This document shows, piece after piece, positions 1 to 6,954 of a stretch of DNA of 26,433 bases. Both the position numbers and the translations under genes were made by a program. The notes below the pieces were generated by a model that did not search any database, was not told the DNA's origin, and was given only the letters and a program-made list of their open reading frames with translations. Where the stretch lies: the IMG/VR virus record IMGVR_UViG_3300006790_000098, positions 1 through 26,433 of that record. The stretch is one strand, 5' to 3'. Position 1 is the stretch's first letter. Each line of letters starts with the position of its first letter. The stretch is from a virus.

Positions 1-54
1 GTCAGCCCCCGGCACAAGGCCGGGAGCTTGAGGCAAAAAAAAGAAGCGGACACG

Positions 55-86
55 AAAAAGCCCCCGCCCGAAAAAGGGCGAGGGCT
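55..86 (-). terminator. Rho-independent terminator of the minus-strand gene
   Basis: Read on the minus strand, an 11-bp stem (plus-strand 76-86 pairing with 59-69, one G-T wobble) closes a six-base loop at 70-75 and is followed directly by five T (plus-strand A at 55-59). It lies about 20 bases beyond the stop codon of the gene at 107-709. There is no T tract in the plus direction, so it should work only for the minus-strand transcript. A smaller GGCC-GAAA-GGCC hairpin sits between it and the stop codon. Confidence 0.8.
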
Positions 87-106
87 GGGGCCTTTCGGCC
101 GGGGGT

Positions 107-709
107 CTACTCGTCGGATTCATCCAGGACAGTCTGAATCGCGTCGGCAATCTGGCCGCTCGGGATGATTCCCTTCTCCCATCCCTGGCAGCCGGTCCCG
201 GTCTCATTCAAGAACGTGGGAGCGTTGCCCTTTTCGACCCACTTGTTCCATTTCTTGGCGAGCCAGGCGCCGGGGTTCCCGACGTCTTCCCAGACCTCCA
301 GGGAGACGGCCTTGTCTTTGAATGAGCGGAACACTTCCACAAGCGCAACCATCTGCCGCTGTTCCTCGCTCATCTTCTCAACGTCTGCCATTGAGTAACG
401 GCGCATCAGGTACGCGGCCTGGCTCCCGCCTTGGGAGACCAGGAGGGAGACGTAGGCGAGAGCCTCTCCCTTCTTGTTCTTGACCACGAGCCGGGCCCGT
501 TGGGCGTCGACTCCCTCACTGCTGACGGTGTACCCGGCTGCCGCAAACGTGGTGAGCTTCAATCCGGAGCACTCTCCCAAGTGTTCCAAGGCCGTACCAT
601 TCTGCCAAACCGAGGGAGCCGGCATCTTGCCACGGCTCTTTGAATAGAGAGGGAAGCTCCGAGCGGTGAGCTTCACGGCGGGCGCAGTGTTCTTGTTCTT
701 GGTTGTCAT
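107..709 (-). CDS. Hypothetical phage protein, 200 aa
   Basis: I do not recognise the family. The protein begins MTTKNKNTAPAV, has a basic, Lys/Pro-rich N-terminus (about residues 1-30), a mixed alpha/beta middle with a probable beta-hairpin around the stretch reading RARLVVKNKKGEALAYVSLLV, a helical Glu/Met/Arg-rich segment, a Trp-rich portion (VWEDVGNPGAWLAKKWNKW) and an acidic C-terminal tail ending VLDESDE. It has no signal peptide or membrane segment. I chose the ATG at 709 because GGAGA lies at a proper distance upstream on the minus strand; the longer reading back to 838 would run through palindromic control DNA and is less likely. It is the only minus-strand gene in the window, divergent from the late operon and closed by its own terminator, a position typical of a regulator or an early/accessory gene, but no DNA-binding motif is visible. 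Confidence 0.75.
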   Translation of the reverse strand: MTTKNKNTAPAVKLTARSFPLYSKSRGKMPAPSVWQNGTALEHLGECSGLKLTTFAAAGYTVSSEGVDAQRARLVVKNKKGEALAYVSLLVSQGGSQAAYLMRRYSMADVEKMSEEQRQMVALVEVFRSFKDKAVSLEVWEDVGNPGAWLAKKWNKWVEKGNAPTFLNETGTGCQGWEKGIIPSGQIADAIQTVLDESDE

Positions 710-791
710 GTCATTGTCTCCAGTGCTCTCCAGGAGAGAGCGGAAAATGGGCGCCCAGGGGCGACCCTCCAGGGAAGCCGCCCTGGACCGT

Positions 792-808
792 GGCCACACT
801 GTGTGACC
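792..808. repeat. Near-perfect 17-bp dyad
   Basis: CACAC and GTGTG flank a central T at position 800, and the outer bases pair again (GG at 792-793 with CC at 807-808) with one mismatch between 794 and 806. It lies upstream of the minus-strand gene. It could be a protein-binding site; no function is shown. Confidence 0.5.
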
Positions 809-827
809 AAAGGTCCACTTAATGGAA

Positions 828-841
828 TGAATGGCCATTCA
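828..841. repeat. Perfect 14-bp palindrome
   Basis: TGAATGGCCATTCA is fully self-complementary. It sits ten bases left of the 44-bp nested dyad and about 120 bases upstream of the start codon of the minus-strand gene, which suits an operator. No known regulator can be assigned. Confidence 0.6.
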
Positions 842-850
842 CTACCGTGA

Positions 851-878
851 TTGACATTTCCTTGACACGGCCTGAAAT
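851..878 (+). promoter_or_regulatory. Candidate sigma70-type promoter inside the dyad
   Basis: A perfect -35 hexamer TTGACA (851-856) is followed after 16 bp by TGAAAT (873-878), four of six matches to the -10 consensus. It points toward the virion operon and would give a leader of roughly 280 bases. It overlaps the symmetric half-sites, so a protein bound there would compete with RNA polymerase. The TTGACA may simply be part of the operator repeat. Confidence 0.4.
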
Positions 879-894
879 GTCCAGAATATGTCAA
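851..894. promoter_or_regulatory. 44-bp nested dyad with four TTGACA-type half-sites
   Basis: TTGACA occurs at 851-856 and 862-867. The inverse occurs as TGTCCA at 878-883 and TGTCAA at 889-894. The four half-sites are exactly symmetric about position 872.5 and each pair is spaced 11 bp start to start, about one helical turn, so a dimer of dimers could bind on one face. Additional matched bases give an extended arm (TTGACATTTC against GAAATGTCCA). The geometry is seen directly; that it is an operator is an inference. Confidence 0.65.
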
Positions 895-911
895 CTGAAA
901 GCCTGGCCGTG

Positions 912-947
912 GAACACTGTACAAACGTACAGGTGAACAAGTGTTCA
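912..947. promoter_or_regulatory. Hairpin and LexA-box-like palindrome
   Basis: CTGTAC-AAAC-GTACAG (917-932) is a perfect 6-bp hairpin. It is followed immediately by the perfect palindrome TGAACA-AG-TGTTCA (934-947), whose core GAAC-AAGT-GTTC fits the Gram-positive LexA/DinR core GAAC-RNRY-GTTC. Outer arms GAACACT (912-918) and AGTGTTC (940-946) also pair. Both cores share a GWAC-N4-GTWC pattern with centres 16 bp apart. Assignment to LexA is a consensus-based suggestion only. Confidence 0.45.
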
Positions 948-964
948 GGTAGGGGTGGGGGTCT

Positions 965-1019
965 CTCCCTGTGTGCTCCGTGTGTGCGCTCCCTGTGTGT
1001 GCCGTGTGTGCTCGCTCCC
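965..1019. repeat. CTCCC/TGTGTG direct repeat
   Basis: CTCCC recurs at 965, 989 and 1015, separated by near-identical GT-rich spacers (period 24, then 26 bases) containing TGTGTGCTCCGTGTGTGC-type sequence. The array is about two and a quarter units long. It could be an iteron-like protein-binding array or only slippage-prone low-complexity DNA. Confidence 0.55.
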
Positions 1020-1143
1020 AGGAGACCACCAGCTATTGACACCGACCACCGCGTAGACCCGTGCTGAGGCTTGGGGCCCCATCCCCTCTTCTTACATCCC
1101 GCTTTCTTGTTGACCCCCCTCTTTCATGCGCGACCATTTTTGG

Positions 1144-1168
1144 GTGTACTCACATGTTATTAGTACAC
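1144..1168. repeat. Inverted repeat abutting the first operon start codon
   Basis: GTGTACT (1144-1150) pairs with AGTACAC (1162-1168) around an 11-base loop that itself contains ACATGT. The right arm ends one base before the ATG at 1169. In the mRNA it would form a 7-bp hairpin over the translation start region, and no Shine-Dalgarno sequence is visible here, so it could be a translational operator. Function is inferred. Confidence 0.45.
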
Positions 1169-2092
1169 ATGTCTCGTTCTGCGATCTTGCATCTGCTCTA
1201 CCATCCGGGCATCCCAGAGCGGCCGTATCTGCCGCACTTCTCGGTCACGGACATTACCTGGCCGCAGATTCTGGTGGGGTTCGGGTCGGCGCACCCGTAT
1301 ACCTGGCACTTGAGGCGTGGTTGGCGCAGGCAGTACAAGAAGAAGCAGCGTGCATGTAGGCTAAGACTCTTATCTGCCGGGCAAATGGGGGAGGAGTGCC
1401 TCAGCCAGACTTTTGCGGTGGCTCAAGCGGAGTACCCGACTCGGCTATTCCGGGCGTTTAAACTAGAGGATCCTCCGAGTCCTTATGAACTCGCATGCTT
1501 TCTCTTCACCTGGGCACTCCCTCAGGGGGAAAAGGGGGCGTCCGCTCAATGGGGGCGGAGTGCTCTGCTGTGGTGGCTCGCGGGAATCAGTGGCGAAGCA
1601 CTCGCACAGATATATCCGGAATGGGAGGAAGGTGCAGGGAGAGAGATCGAGCGGTTGATGAAGACGCCGATGTTCGCGATCTGGGCGCTCGGGACCGATA
1701 TGATTCCAGCGATTAAGTCGCCCACGGATGCACGAGCGCTCTTGTCATTCGGGCCGACCCGGAGACCTAAAGTGGTTGTACGGGCGTTCGAGTCGATGCG
1801 AGCGTCGATCTACGTGAATTCCCATATTTCTTCAGGCAAAAGGGGGAGGGCGGCGAAGCGATGGCTCCCGGAGTTCCGCCCGCTGTGGCATACTCTTGAC
1901 GAGCGCATCGAATGGGAGGAGGATGGGAGATGGATGCCGCGTCTTATGGGCATGAGAGAGGAGGCCGCGAGGCTCTTAAAGTACGACAAGTCTTGGATTC
2001 CGAAGCCCAGAGAGGAAAACATCCTTAGAGATTCGGACGTAACTGGCTTATACATAGAAGAGAACCGGCATCCCGGTTTACCCTGGAGATAG
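1169..2092 (+). CDS. Hypothetical protein, possible DNA-recognition or packaging protein
   Basis: First gene of the rightward operon, about 307 aa from this ATG. I do not recognise the family. It is rich in Trp, Arg and Pro, with a basic patch reading RRGWRRQYKKKQRACR in the first third, then a helical section (SPYELACFLFTWALP, RSALLWWLAGISGEALAQIY) whose GISGEALAQIYPEWEEG portion could be a helix-turn-helix, followed by a basic C-terminal half. The start is uncertain: GTG at 1061 and ATG at 1154 are in the same frame, but none has a clear ribosome site, the 1061-1153 stretch looks non-coding, and 1154 lies inside an inverted repeat. Its stop is two bases from the next start. Position ahead of the terminase genes would suit a DNA-recognition subunit or late regulator; that is inference. 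Confidence 0.65.
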   Translation: MSRSAILHLLYHPGIPERPYLPHFSVTDITWPQILVGFGSAHPYTWHLRRGWRRQYKKKQRACRLRLLSAGQMGEECLSQTFAVAQAEYPTRLFRAFKLEDPPSPYELACFLFTWALPQGEKGASAQWGRSALLWWLAGISGEALAQIYPEWEEGAGREIERLMKTPMFAIWALGTDMIPAIKSPTDARALLSFGPTRRPKVVVRAFESMRASIYVNSHISSGKRGRAAKRWLPEFRPLWHTLDERIEWEEDGRWMPRLMGMREEAARLLKYDKSWIPKPREENILRDSDVTGLYIEENRHPGLPWR

Positions 2093-2094
2093 AG

Positions 2095-2607
2095 ATGGAA
2101 GACGACAACGATTGGCTAGAAATGTTCGAGGGGGAAGACAGCACCCCTACAGGGCAAGAGGGGACCGGAAAAGGTGACTCGACGAAAACCCAGGTTCAAC
2201 CTACATTATCGCCAGTGTTGCCCAAGCCAGAGGCAGACAACCCGTCAATGCTCTCCCTTGACGTACTCCAACAATTGGCGGCAGCGCCTTCTGGGCTCCC
2301 CGCTTCCTTCCTTAAACAGGCCGCCGGACACCTCCACAAGACTCAATCAATCGTGGATTTCGCGACGACGGTGTGTATTGCAGTGGCCGAGGGAAAGCTC
2401 AAGACTTCTCAAAGTGCTGAGCTTCGTAAGTGGGCCGAACTCATGTACACCTGCATCGTGGCCAACGAGCCCCAGCAGAATAACGTCCAAGTAAACTATG
2501 TCGAACAACTCATTCAACTTGCAGGCGGAGAGCAGGCAGTACAGCCAGAAGTTGTAGACGTTAAGGAAGCGATTACGTCGCCCCGTAAGCAAGCCCAGGG
2601 AGAATAG
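2095..2607 (+). CDS. Candidate small terminase subunit, 170 aa
   Basis: The N-terminal third is acidic and disordered (MEDDNDWLEMFEGEDSTP, then Gly/Thr/Pro-rich). From about residue 50 it becomes helical, with LPASFLKQAAGHLHKTQ, then a segment around KTSQSAELRKWAELMYTC and a short VQVNYVEQLIQLAG stretch. That pattern (helical oligomerisation core, then a short beta/Val-rich strand near the end) recalls small terminase subunits, which recognise the packaging site and feed DNA to TerL. No clear DNA-binding helix-turn-helix is seen here, so DNA recognition could be supplied by the upstream gene. GGAGATAG precedes the ATG. It is tightly spaced with both neighbours, two bases on each side. The assignment rests mostly on position. 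Confidence 0.6.
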   Translation: MEDDNDWLEMFEGEDSTPTGQEGTGKGDSTKTQVQPTLSPVLPKPEADNPSMLSLDVLQQLAAAPSGLPASFLKQAAGHLHKTQSIVDFATTVCIAVAEGKLKTSQSAELRKWAELMYTCIVANEPQQNNVQVNYVEQLIQLAGGEQAVQPEVVDVKEAITSPRKQAQGE

Positions 2608-2609
2608 CC

Positions 2610-4889
2610 ATGGCTGAGGATCCGAGAGCTTTGATGCGCCAGCAAGCCTCCCAGAGGGCGTTGGCGACAGACGAGAGCAGCAGGCTCCAACAAGCTCTCG
2701 AGCGGGTAGGAATCGTTCTTCTACCGGGCTCTGCTGCCTTCAAAGAACTCATGGCTACTCTAAAGACCTATTCGGACGAGACTGGCCAGACCTTCCAGAG
2801 TGTCTTGGCTGATCGACGGCAGATGAATGATATTTTCCGAGGAAAACCGGGCCTTCCGACAGAGGGCAGAGCGGTAAGAGAACGGGATGTACTGTCTGAT
2901 GAACTCGCAAAAGCGAGGGAAAAAGTCACGCGAGCCATAAAATACTCTACGGCCGAGCAGAGCCCTCGGCTGGCCCGTTATGCCGATGAAGTTCGCCAGT
3001 CTGAGCCTGCGGCAGGATCAGATCCCGGCAGAAGAACTGGATTAAAGGGAGGAGCAACCCGCGTTTACGGTCCTACGGAGCGCGAGGCTATGGCCGCGTT
3101 CCAGAAAAACGTCGATCCAGAGTTCTTAGACAGACTTTCTTTTGTCCATTGGACGGACCATCCAAGAGGCATGATGGCAGGAGTTCGAGGGATTCCAGTT
3201 ACTGGTGATGCTCTTTCTGCGAGCATTTATTTGAGGGGAGATCCAGGAGGAGTAGGCTTTTCTGGCAATCGCTGGGATCAAGGAGACATGGGATTCCTTC
3301 TTGATGGCGATGTGACCTGGATGGGCAACTACGATGCGATGAGTGCTAGGGGAGAAATTTCAGGGCGCCACACCACAAGTCTTGATCCTATTCTTGACGA
3401 AGACACCTACTTGACCCAGCAGGCTCGGAGTTCTCTCAATCCTGATATGAAGGAGATATATGACAGGCTAGGCGAAGCAGAAGCTTCTGGTATGCGGGGT
3501 ACACGACATGAAATTTTTGGGATGTCGGACGAGGTCGCGTGGGAACCTGAAGTGGGCAATATCAATGAAGCCCTCATCGAAAAGCCCAGAGTTCGAGGAA
3601 TCGTCGTTGATCCTAAAGGCCATCGATTACGGCAAGTACAGGGAGTAGTGACTCCCGCGAGGCGTCTTCGTCCGGGCCACGTTGCACGGTCGCTTGGACA
3701 AGCAATAATCGCAGCAGAGGAAATGGGTGTTCCTCTTTACGGGCCCGACGGAGTTGTGCTCTACACACCACCAAATATGTCGAGAGAAGAGGTGGCTCGT
3801 GTGTCTCGAAACTTTCCTACAACCGAAAATATCCAAGGCATTACTCCAGAAGAGTTTGCTTCTGGAGGGCGCTGGGCCGCTCATCCAGAGCATGGAGGCG
3901 TGTTTCGGGTGGATGTCCGGGATCAGGCGGTGAAGCGATTAACAGACGAAATCCGCCTACACGAAGTTCCGGGGTATGAGGCAGCCCACGATAAAAAAGA
4001 AACTCTCCATACCAGGTCCGAAGGGCCACGAACGACTCCTCTTACTTCACCGGAGGAGTTGGAAGACGCAGTCCAACACTTTCGGGCACGTCCAGATTTT
4101 CGGGTAGAAACAGACATTGTAGACGCTAACTACAACGAGGTACTTCCGGAAAAGCTGAAGTATGAGGAGTTAGAGCCTCGGCTGAGCGCCTCGCATAGTC
4201 CAGGCCCAGTGTCTTCGACTAGGCTCGATGAGTTCCAGAGAGTCCGAGACCAGATACAAGAGGCAGAAGAGCGCCTAGCGCAAGCCCCTCCGGGCTCACC
4301 AGAGTCGAGAGAAGTCGCCTCAAAACTCGCAAAGGCGAAAGCTGCTCTTGCAAAGCTGGGACACCTCGCAGGTGTTGCAGGAACTGCCTATGAGGGTGGC
4401 CGTCTCCTCGGAGAAGTCGCACGTCATGGTCCTCTAGAGGGCACTCAACGCTATGGCGGAACGCTGGCCAAAGAGTTCGGTGGCATGGCTCAGATTCCTG
4501 CCGCCCTCGCCGAGACTTATGTTCCTGGATACGGGGAACGCGGAGTACACCCCGGCGCTGAACTGCTCGCAGGGGCGGGCCGTGCGCTACAGAGAGGAGG
4601 CCGTGCTCTTCGAGGAGAACGAGAAGAGATTGGAGGAGTAGGTCTCGATCCCAATATTCAGGGCCTTGATGACATGGACCTGGGCATTCCAGAGTACACT
4701 CCACCGGAGATGACTCCTGAGCAGAAAGAACAACTCCGCAGGGCACAAGAGCAGCCATTACCTGAATATCTTCAACCCCTCAGACCTAATCTACCCCTGG
4801 GCAGACCTCCTGATCTTCGCGAGCAGACAAGAAATGCAGCCCAGAGAGCGTTGATGAGTAGTCGAGAAAGAGACGAAGAAAACTTATGA
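2610..4889 (+). CDS. Large multidomain protein with an enzyme-like middle region, 759 aa
   Basis: Residues 1-130 are helical and charged. Residues about 175-335 form a compact globular-looking block beginning LSFVHWTDHPRG, continuing through ASIYLRGD, GDMGFLLDGDVTWMGNYDAMS, HEIFGMSDEVAWEP and ending NINEALIEKPRVRGIVVD. The early HW(T), later aromatic strand and late NEALIE resemble in layout the His-Tyr-Glu core of ADP-ribosyltransferase-like folds; this is a low-certainty suggestion. Residues about 355-440 are another mixed alpha/beta block. From about 545 there is a coiled coil (QIQEAEERLAQ, ASKLAKAKAALAKLG), then a Gly/Ala-rich segment typical of virion proteins that interact with membranes, and a Pro-rich tail. 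GGGAGA precedes the ATG, and the stop overlaps the TerL start (ATGA). Such a protein between terminase genes is unusual; it may be carried in the virion. Confidence 0.75.
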   Translation: MAEDPRALMRQQASQRALATDESSRLQQALERVGIVLLPGSAAFKELMATLKTYSDETGQTFQSVLADRRQMNDIFRGKPGLPTEGRAVRERDVLSDELAKAREKVTRAIKYSTAEQSPRLARYADEVRQSEPAAGSDPGRRTGLKGGATRVYGPTEREAMAAFQKNVDPEFLDRLSFVHWTDHPRGMMAGVRGIPVTGDALSASIYLRGDPGGVGFSGNRWDQGDMGFLLDGDVTWMGNYDAMSARGEISGRHTTSLDPILDEDTYLTQQARSSLNPDMKEIYDRLGEAEASGMRGTRHEIFGMSDEVAWEPEVGNINEALIEKPRVRGIVVDPKGHRLRQVQGVVTPARRLRPGHVARSLGQAIIAAEEMGVPLYGPDGVVLYTPPNMSREEVARVSRNFPTTENIQGITPEEFASGGRWAAHPEHGGVFRVDVRDQAVKRLTDEIRLHEVPGYEAAHDKKETLHTRSEGPRTTPLTSPEELEDAVQHFRARPDFRVETDIVDANYNEVLPEKLKYEELEPRLSASHSPGPVSSTRLDEFQRVRDQIQEAEERLAQAPPGSPESREVASKLAKAKAALAKLGHLAGVAGTAYEGGRLLGEVARHGPLEGTQRYGGTLAKEFGGMAQIPAALAETYVPGYGERGVHPGAELLAGAGRALQRGGRALRGEREEIGGVGLDPNIQGLDDMDLGIPEYTPPEMTPEQKEQLRRAQEQPLPEYLQPLRPNLPLGRPPDLREQTRNAAQRALMSSRERDEENL

Positions 4890-6586
4890 GCCAAGCGAAC
4901 GCAGCACAGCTACTCAACACGCTCCGTTCTCCGGCGCACGCCCTGCCCGCATTCGGAGAAGTACACGACCAGAAGACCGGTCGATTCGTTAAGTACAACC
5001 CTCTGGGCATCACCAGCCTCTTACAGAAAGCCGTACTAGACTACATGTCCGCTCCTCCTCGCCTGGCCACGGGTGAGACGAAGTTCTTCACTCTCTTGGG
5101 CTACCGCCAGGCAGGTAAGAGCCTGACGACGGAGTATGCGGCCTACTGCAAGGCGGCGTACATTCCAGGATGGGACCATGTCTGTATCGCAGATAACCGA
5201 GATCGTGCCGATTACCTCCACAAGAGGGTCCATCATCTCCACCAGAGGTGGCCGAAACAGCTTCGCTCCAAGACCCTCGCGACTCGTGAAAGCCGCCAGC
5301 TTACCTTTGATCCCCTACAGGGCGGTAAGATGCGTGTCCTGTCGGCAGAATCGGGCGCGGTTGGCGTGGGGCAGTCTCCTGACTCTTTCCATGCTTCCGA
5401 GTGCCATCTTTGGTCCGACTTCGATGGCTCTATGTTCCTCATCAACCCGTCGCTTATCAACCGGCAAGAGGCGCTTGTCGTCTTTGAAGCAACGCCTTGG
5501 GAGCGAAATTGCGCGTGGCATGAGCACTACACGATGGCGAAGCAGGGTTCCGGACGCCATGAAGCCCATTTCTTTCCATTTTGGGATGGGGCACTCAACC
5601 GGAGGCCCGTCACACCCGACTTCCAGCCTACGAATGAGGAGATTGGACTCCTAAATCGCTATAAACACCTGGGCCTACAGGAAGAAAACTTAGTTTTCCG
5701 GCGATTCATCATGGATACGGACCCTGAGATCCGCCGAAATCCCGAAATGTTCGGGGTCATGTACCCATTCGACGACCTTTCGTGCTGGATTGCGTCCGCA
5801 AACTCCGCGATTCCGGAACATGCGCTAAAAAAACACCTTGTTCGCGAGCTTCGGCCCTGGAATGGGCCCTATCAGGAGTATGAACCGCCTCAAGAGGGCG
5901 CAATTTACGCGATTGGGGTCGATCCGGCCGGATATGCGGCCCGAGACCACGCTGCTTTCCAAGTTTTGAAGTGTTGGCGCGGAGAATGGACCCAAGTGGC
6001 GTGTTTCGCGGACCACGTGGACCCGTTGAAGTTTACGAACGAGCTTATGCGCGTCGGAAAACGGTATAACAAGGCTCTGATGGCCGTAGAATCGAACGGC
6101 GTCGGGCAAGCCGTCCTTTCTCTCCTACAAGAGCGTGGATATCCGAATGTTTACCACGAAGGCCGCATGCGTCCGGGCTTTACGTCCACATCGAAGTCAT
6201 TAGACGAGGCTACAGGCTGGCTCGTGGATTCTCTGCTCGATACGCTGGTTTTTAACGACCATGATACGGTCCAACAGCTACAGACGTACAAAAATGACAA
6301 GCGAGTAGAGGAGAGTGCCAGTGCGGAGATTCTACGAGGCGCTTCGAGCGGAAGAAGACGGGACAGACACCACTGGGATAAAGTTTCTGCGCTACTCATG
6401 GCGATTGTCGCGGCCCGATATCTGCCCAGAAGAGATAAGCCAGGTGCTCCTATTCGTGATTCAAACATCGTAATGTTTACGGGAATGAGCTACGATGATC
6501 AGGAAAAGTACCGACAACGTCTTTCCGACGATAAGCCTACGAAAAGACAACGATTCTCGTACCGATCCGTACGAAGGAGAAAGTAA
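4886..6586 (+). CDS. terL: Terminase large subunit (packaging ATPase and nuclease)
   Basis: TerL pumps phage DNA into the procapsid through the portal and cuts the concatemer. The ATPase half shows Walker A GYRQAGKS (residues 72-79) after the strand FFTLL, a Walker B-type block with the catalytic Ser-Glu at HASECHLW (169-176), and a coupling motif FEATPW (200-205). The RNase H-like nuclease half shows the three acidic residues expected: D346 in YAIGVDPAG, E402 in LMAVESNG and D498 in HHWDKVSALLMA. Length of 566 aa is normal for the family. All motifs are intact, so the enzyme should be active. It overlaps the preceding gene by four bases (ATGA) and its stop overlaps the next start (TAATG), indicating translational coupling. 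Which packaging type (headful or cohesive end) it uses cannot be read from these motifs. Confidence 0.96.
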   Translation: MSQANAAQLLNTLRSPAHALPAFGEVHDQKTGRFVKYNPLGITSLLQKAVLDYMSAPPRLATGETKFFTLLGYRQAGKSLTTEYAAYCKAAYIPGWDHVCIADNRDRADYLHKRVHHLHQRWPKQLRSKTLATRESRQLTFDPLQGGKMRVLSAESGAVGVGQSPDSFHASECHLWSDFDGSMFLINPSLINRQEALVVFEATPWERNCAWHEHYTMAKQGSGRHEAHFFPFWDGALNRRPVTPDFQPTNEEIGLLNRYKHLGLQEENLVFRRFIMDTDPEIRRNPEMFGVMYPFDDLSCWIASANSAIPEHALKKHLVRELRPWNGPYQEYEPPQEGAIYAIGVDPAGYAARDHAAFQVLKCWRGEWTQVACFADHVDPLKFTNELMRVGKRYNKALMAVESNGVGQAVLSLLQERGYPNVYHEGRMRPGFTSTSKSLDEATGWLVDSLLDTLVFNDHDTVQQLQTYKNDKRVEESASAEILRGASSGRRRDRHHWDKVSALLMAIVAARYLPRRDKPGAPIRDSNIVMFTGMSYDDQEKYRQRLSDDKPTKRQRFSYRSVRRRK

Positions 6587-6954
6587 TGCCTGACGAAACT
6601 CCAAACACTGCGCCCATGCCAGGCATCCTCCGTCGCCCTCGGCCTCGAATCGTCGAGATGCGAGAAGCCGCAGCACGCCGGGCACTTCAACCAGAAGAAG
6701 ACCCGTTCCCGCCCGCAGAGACTCTTCGTAATGTCGAAGCAGAAGACGAAGGTTTTCCTCCTGAAGTTCTTGAGCAGATGAAAAGAGAAGGGCTTACGCC
6801 TGCTCCGAGCATCGCTCCTTCTCCCTTGGGCCCACCCACCGCAGAAGAGTTCGAGAGGCGAGAAGTGGCCCCTAATCCTGAAAGGGTGCCTCGGCCTATG
6901 ACTCGCGAGCAGTATGAGCGTTCCCAGCAACGACGTTCCAGGTCAAAGAAATGA
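6586..6954 (+). CDS. Small disordered protein, 122 aa
   Basis: Not recognised. The product is rich in Pro, Arg and Glu with no hydrophobic core: MPDETPNTAPMPGILRRPRP at the start, a Pro-rich middle (PAPSIAPSPLGPP) and a very basic end (QQRRSRSKK). It is almost certainly intrinsically disordered. Start overlaps the TerL stop (TAATG) and its stop overlaps the next start (ATGA), so it is co-translated with the packaging genes. A role as a head-assembly or DNA-associated accessory factor is possible from context only. Confidence 0.7.
   Translation: MPDETPNTAPMPGILRRPRPRIVEMREAAARRALQPEEDPFPPAETLRNVEAEDEGFPPEVLEQMKREGLTPAPSIAPSPLGPPTAEEFERREVAPNPERVPRPMTREQYERSQQRRSRSKK

Larger units (their letters stand above)
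710..1168. promoter_or_regulatory. Divergent intergenic control region, no gene
   Basis: About 460 bases between a leftward gene and the rightward virion operon hold no convincing gene. Short minus-strand reading frames here translate to low-complexity peptides such as HTEHTGRD and are products of the GTGTG repeats. The region contains, left to right, two palindromes (792-808, 828-841), a nested dyad (851-894), a hairpin plus GAAC-N4-GTTC palindrome (912-947), a CTCCC/TGTGTG direct repeat (965-1019) and an inverted repeat (1144-1168). The density of dyads and the divergent position suggest an operator/promoter region; a replication origin or packaging site cannot be excluded. Confidence 0.7.

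Noticed and set aside
1-30. Second stem (AGCCCCCGGC with GCCGGGAGCT) at the window edge as a further terminator
   Set aside because: It has a mismatch and no T tract on the side where one is needed.
706-1042. Two overlapping minus-strand reading frames rich in His, Thr and Gly
   Set aside because: They translate the GTGTG/CTCCC repeats and palindromes, have no ribosome site and no typical codon use; treated as control DNA.
1460-1480. Sequence resembling a cloning polylinker (AGAGGATCCTC)
   Set aside because: It lies in frame within a coding region and matches only a short palindrome; chance similarity, no vector sequence around it.
4219-4758. 179-aa minus-strand frame opposite the 759-aa gene
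   Set aside because: Leu/His/Arg-rich without a ribosome site or operon context; shadow of the real gene.
5684-5698. Perfect inverted repeat GAAAACT-T-AGTTTTC inside terL
   Set aside because: Short and AT-rich in a coding frame with no termination or start context; chance.
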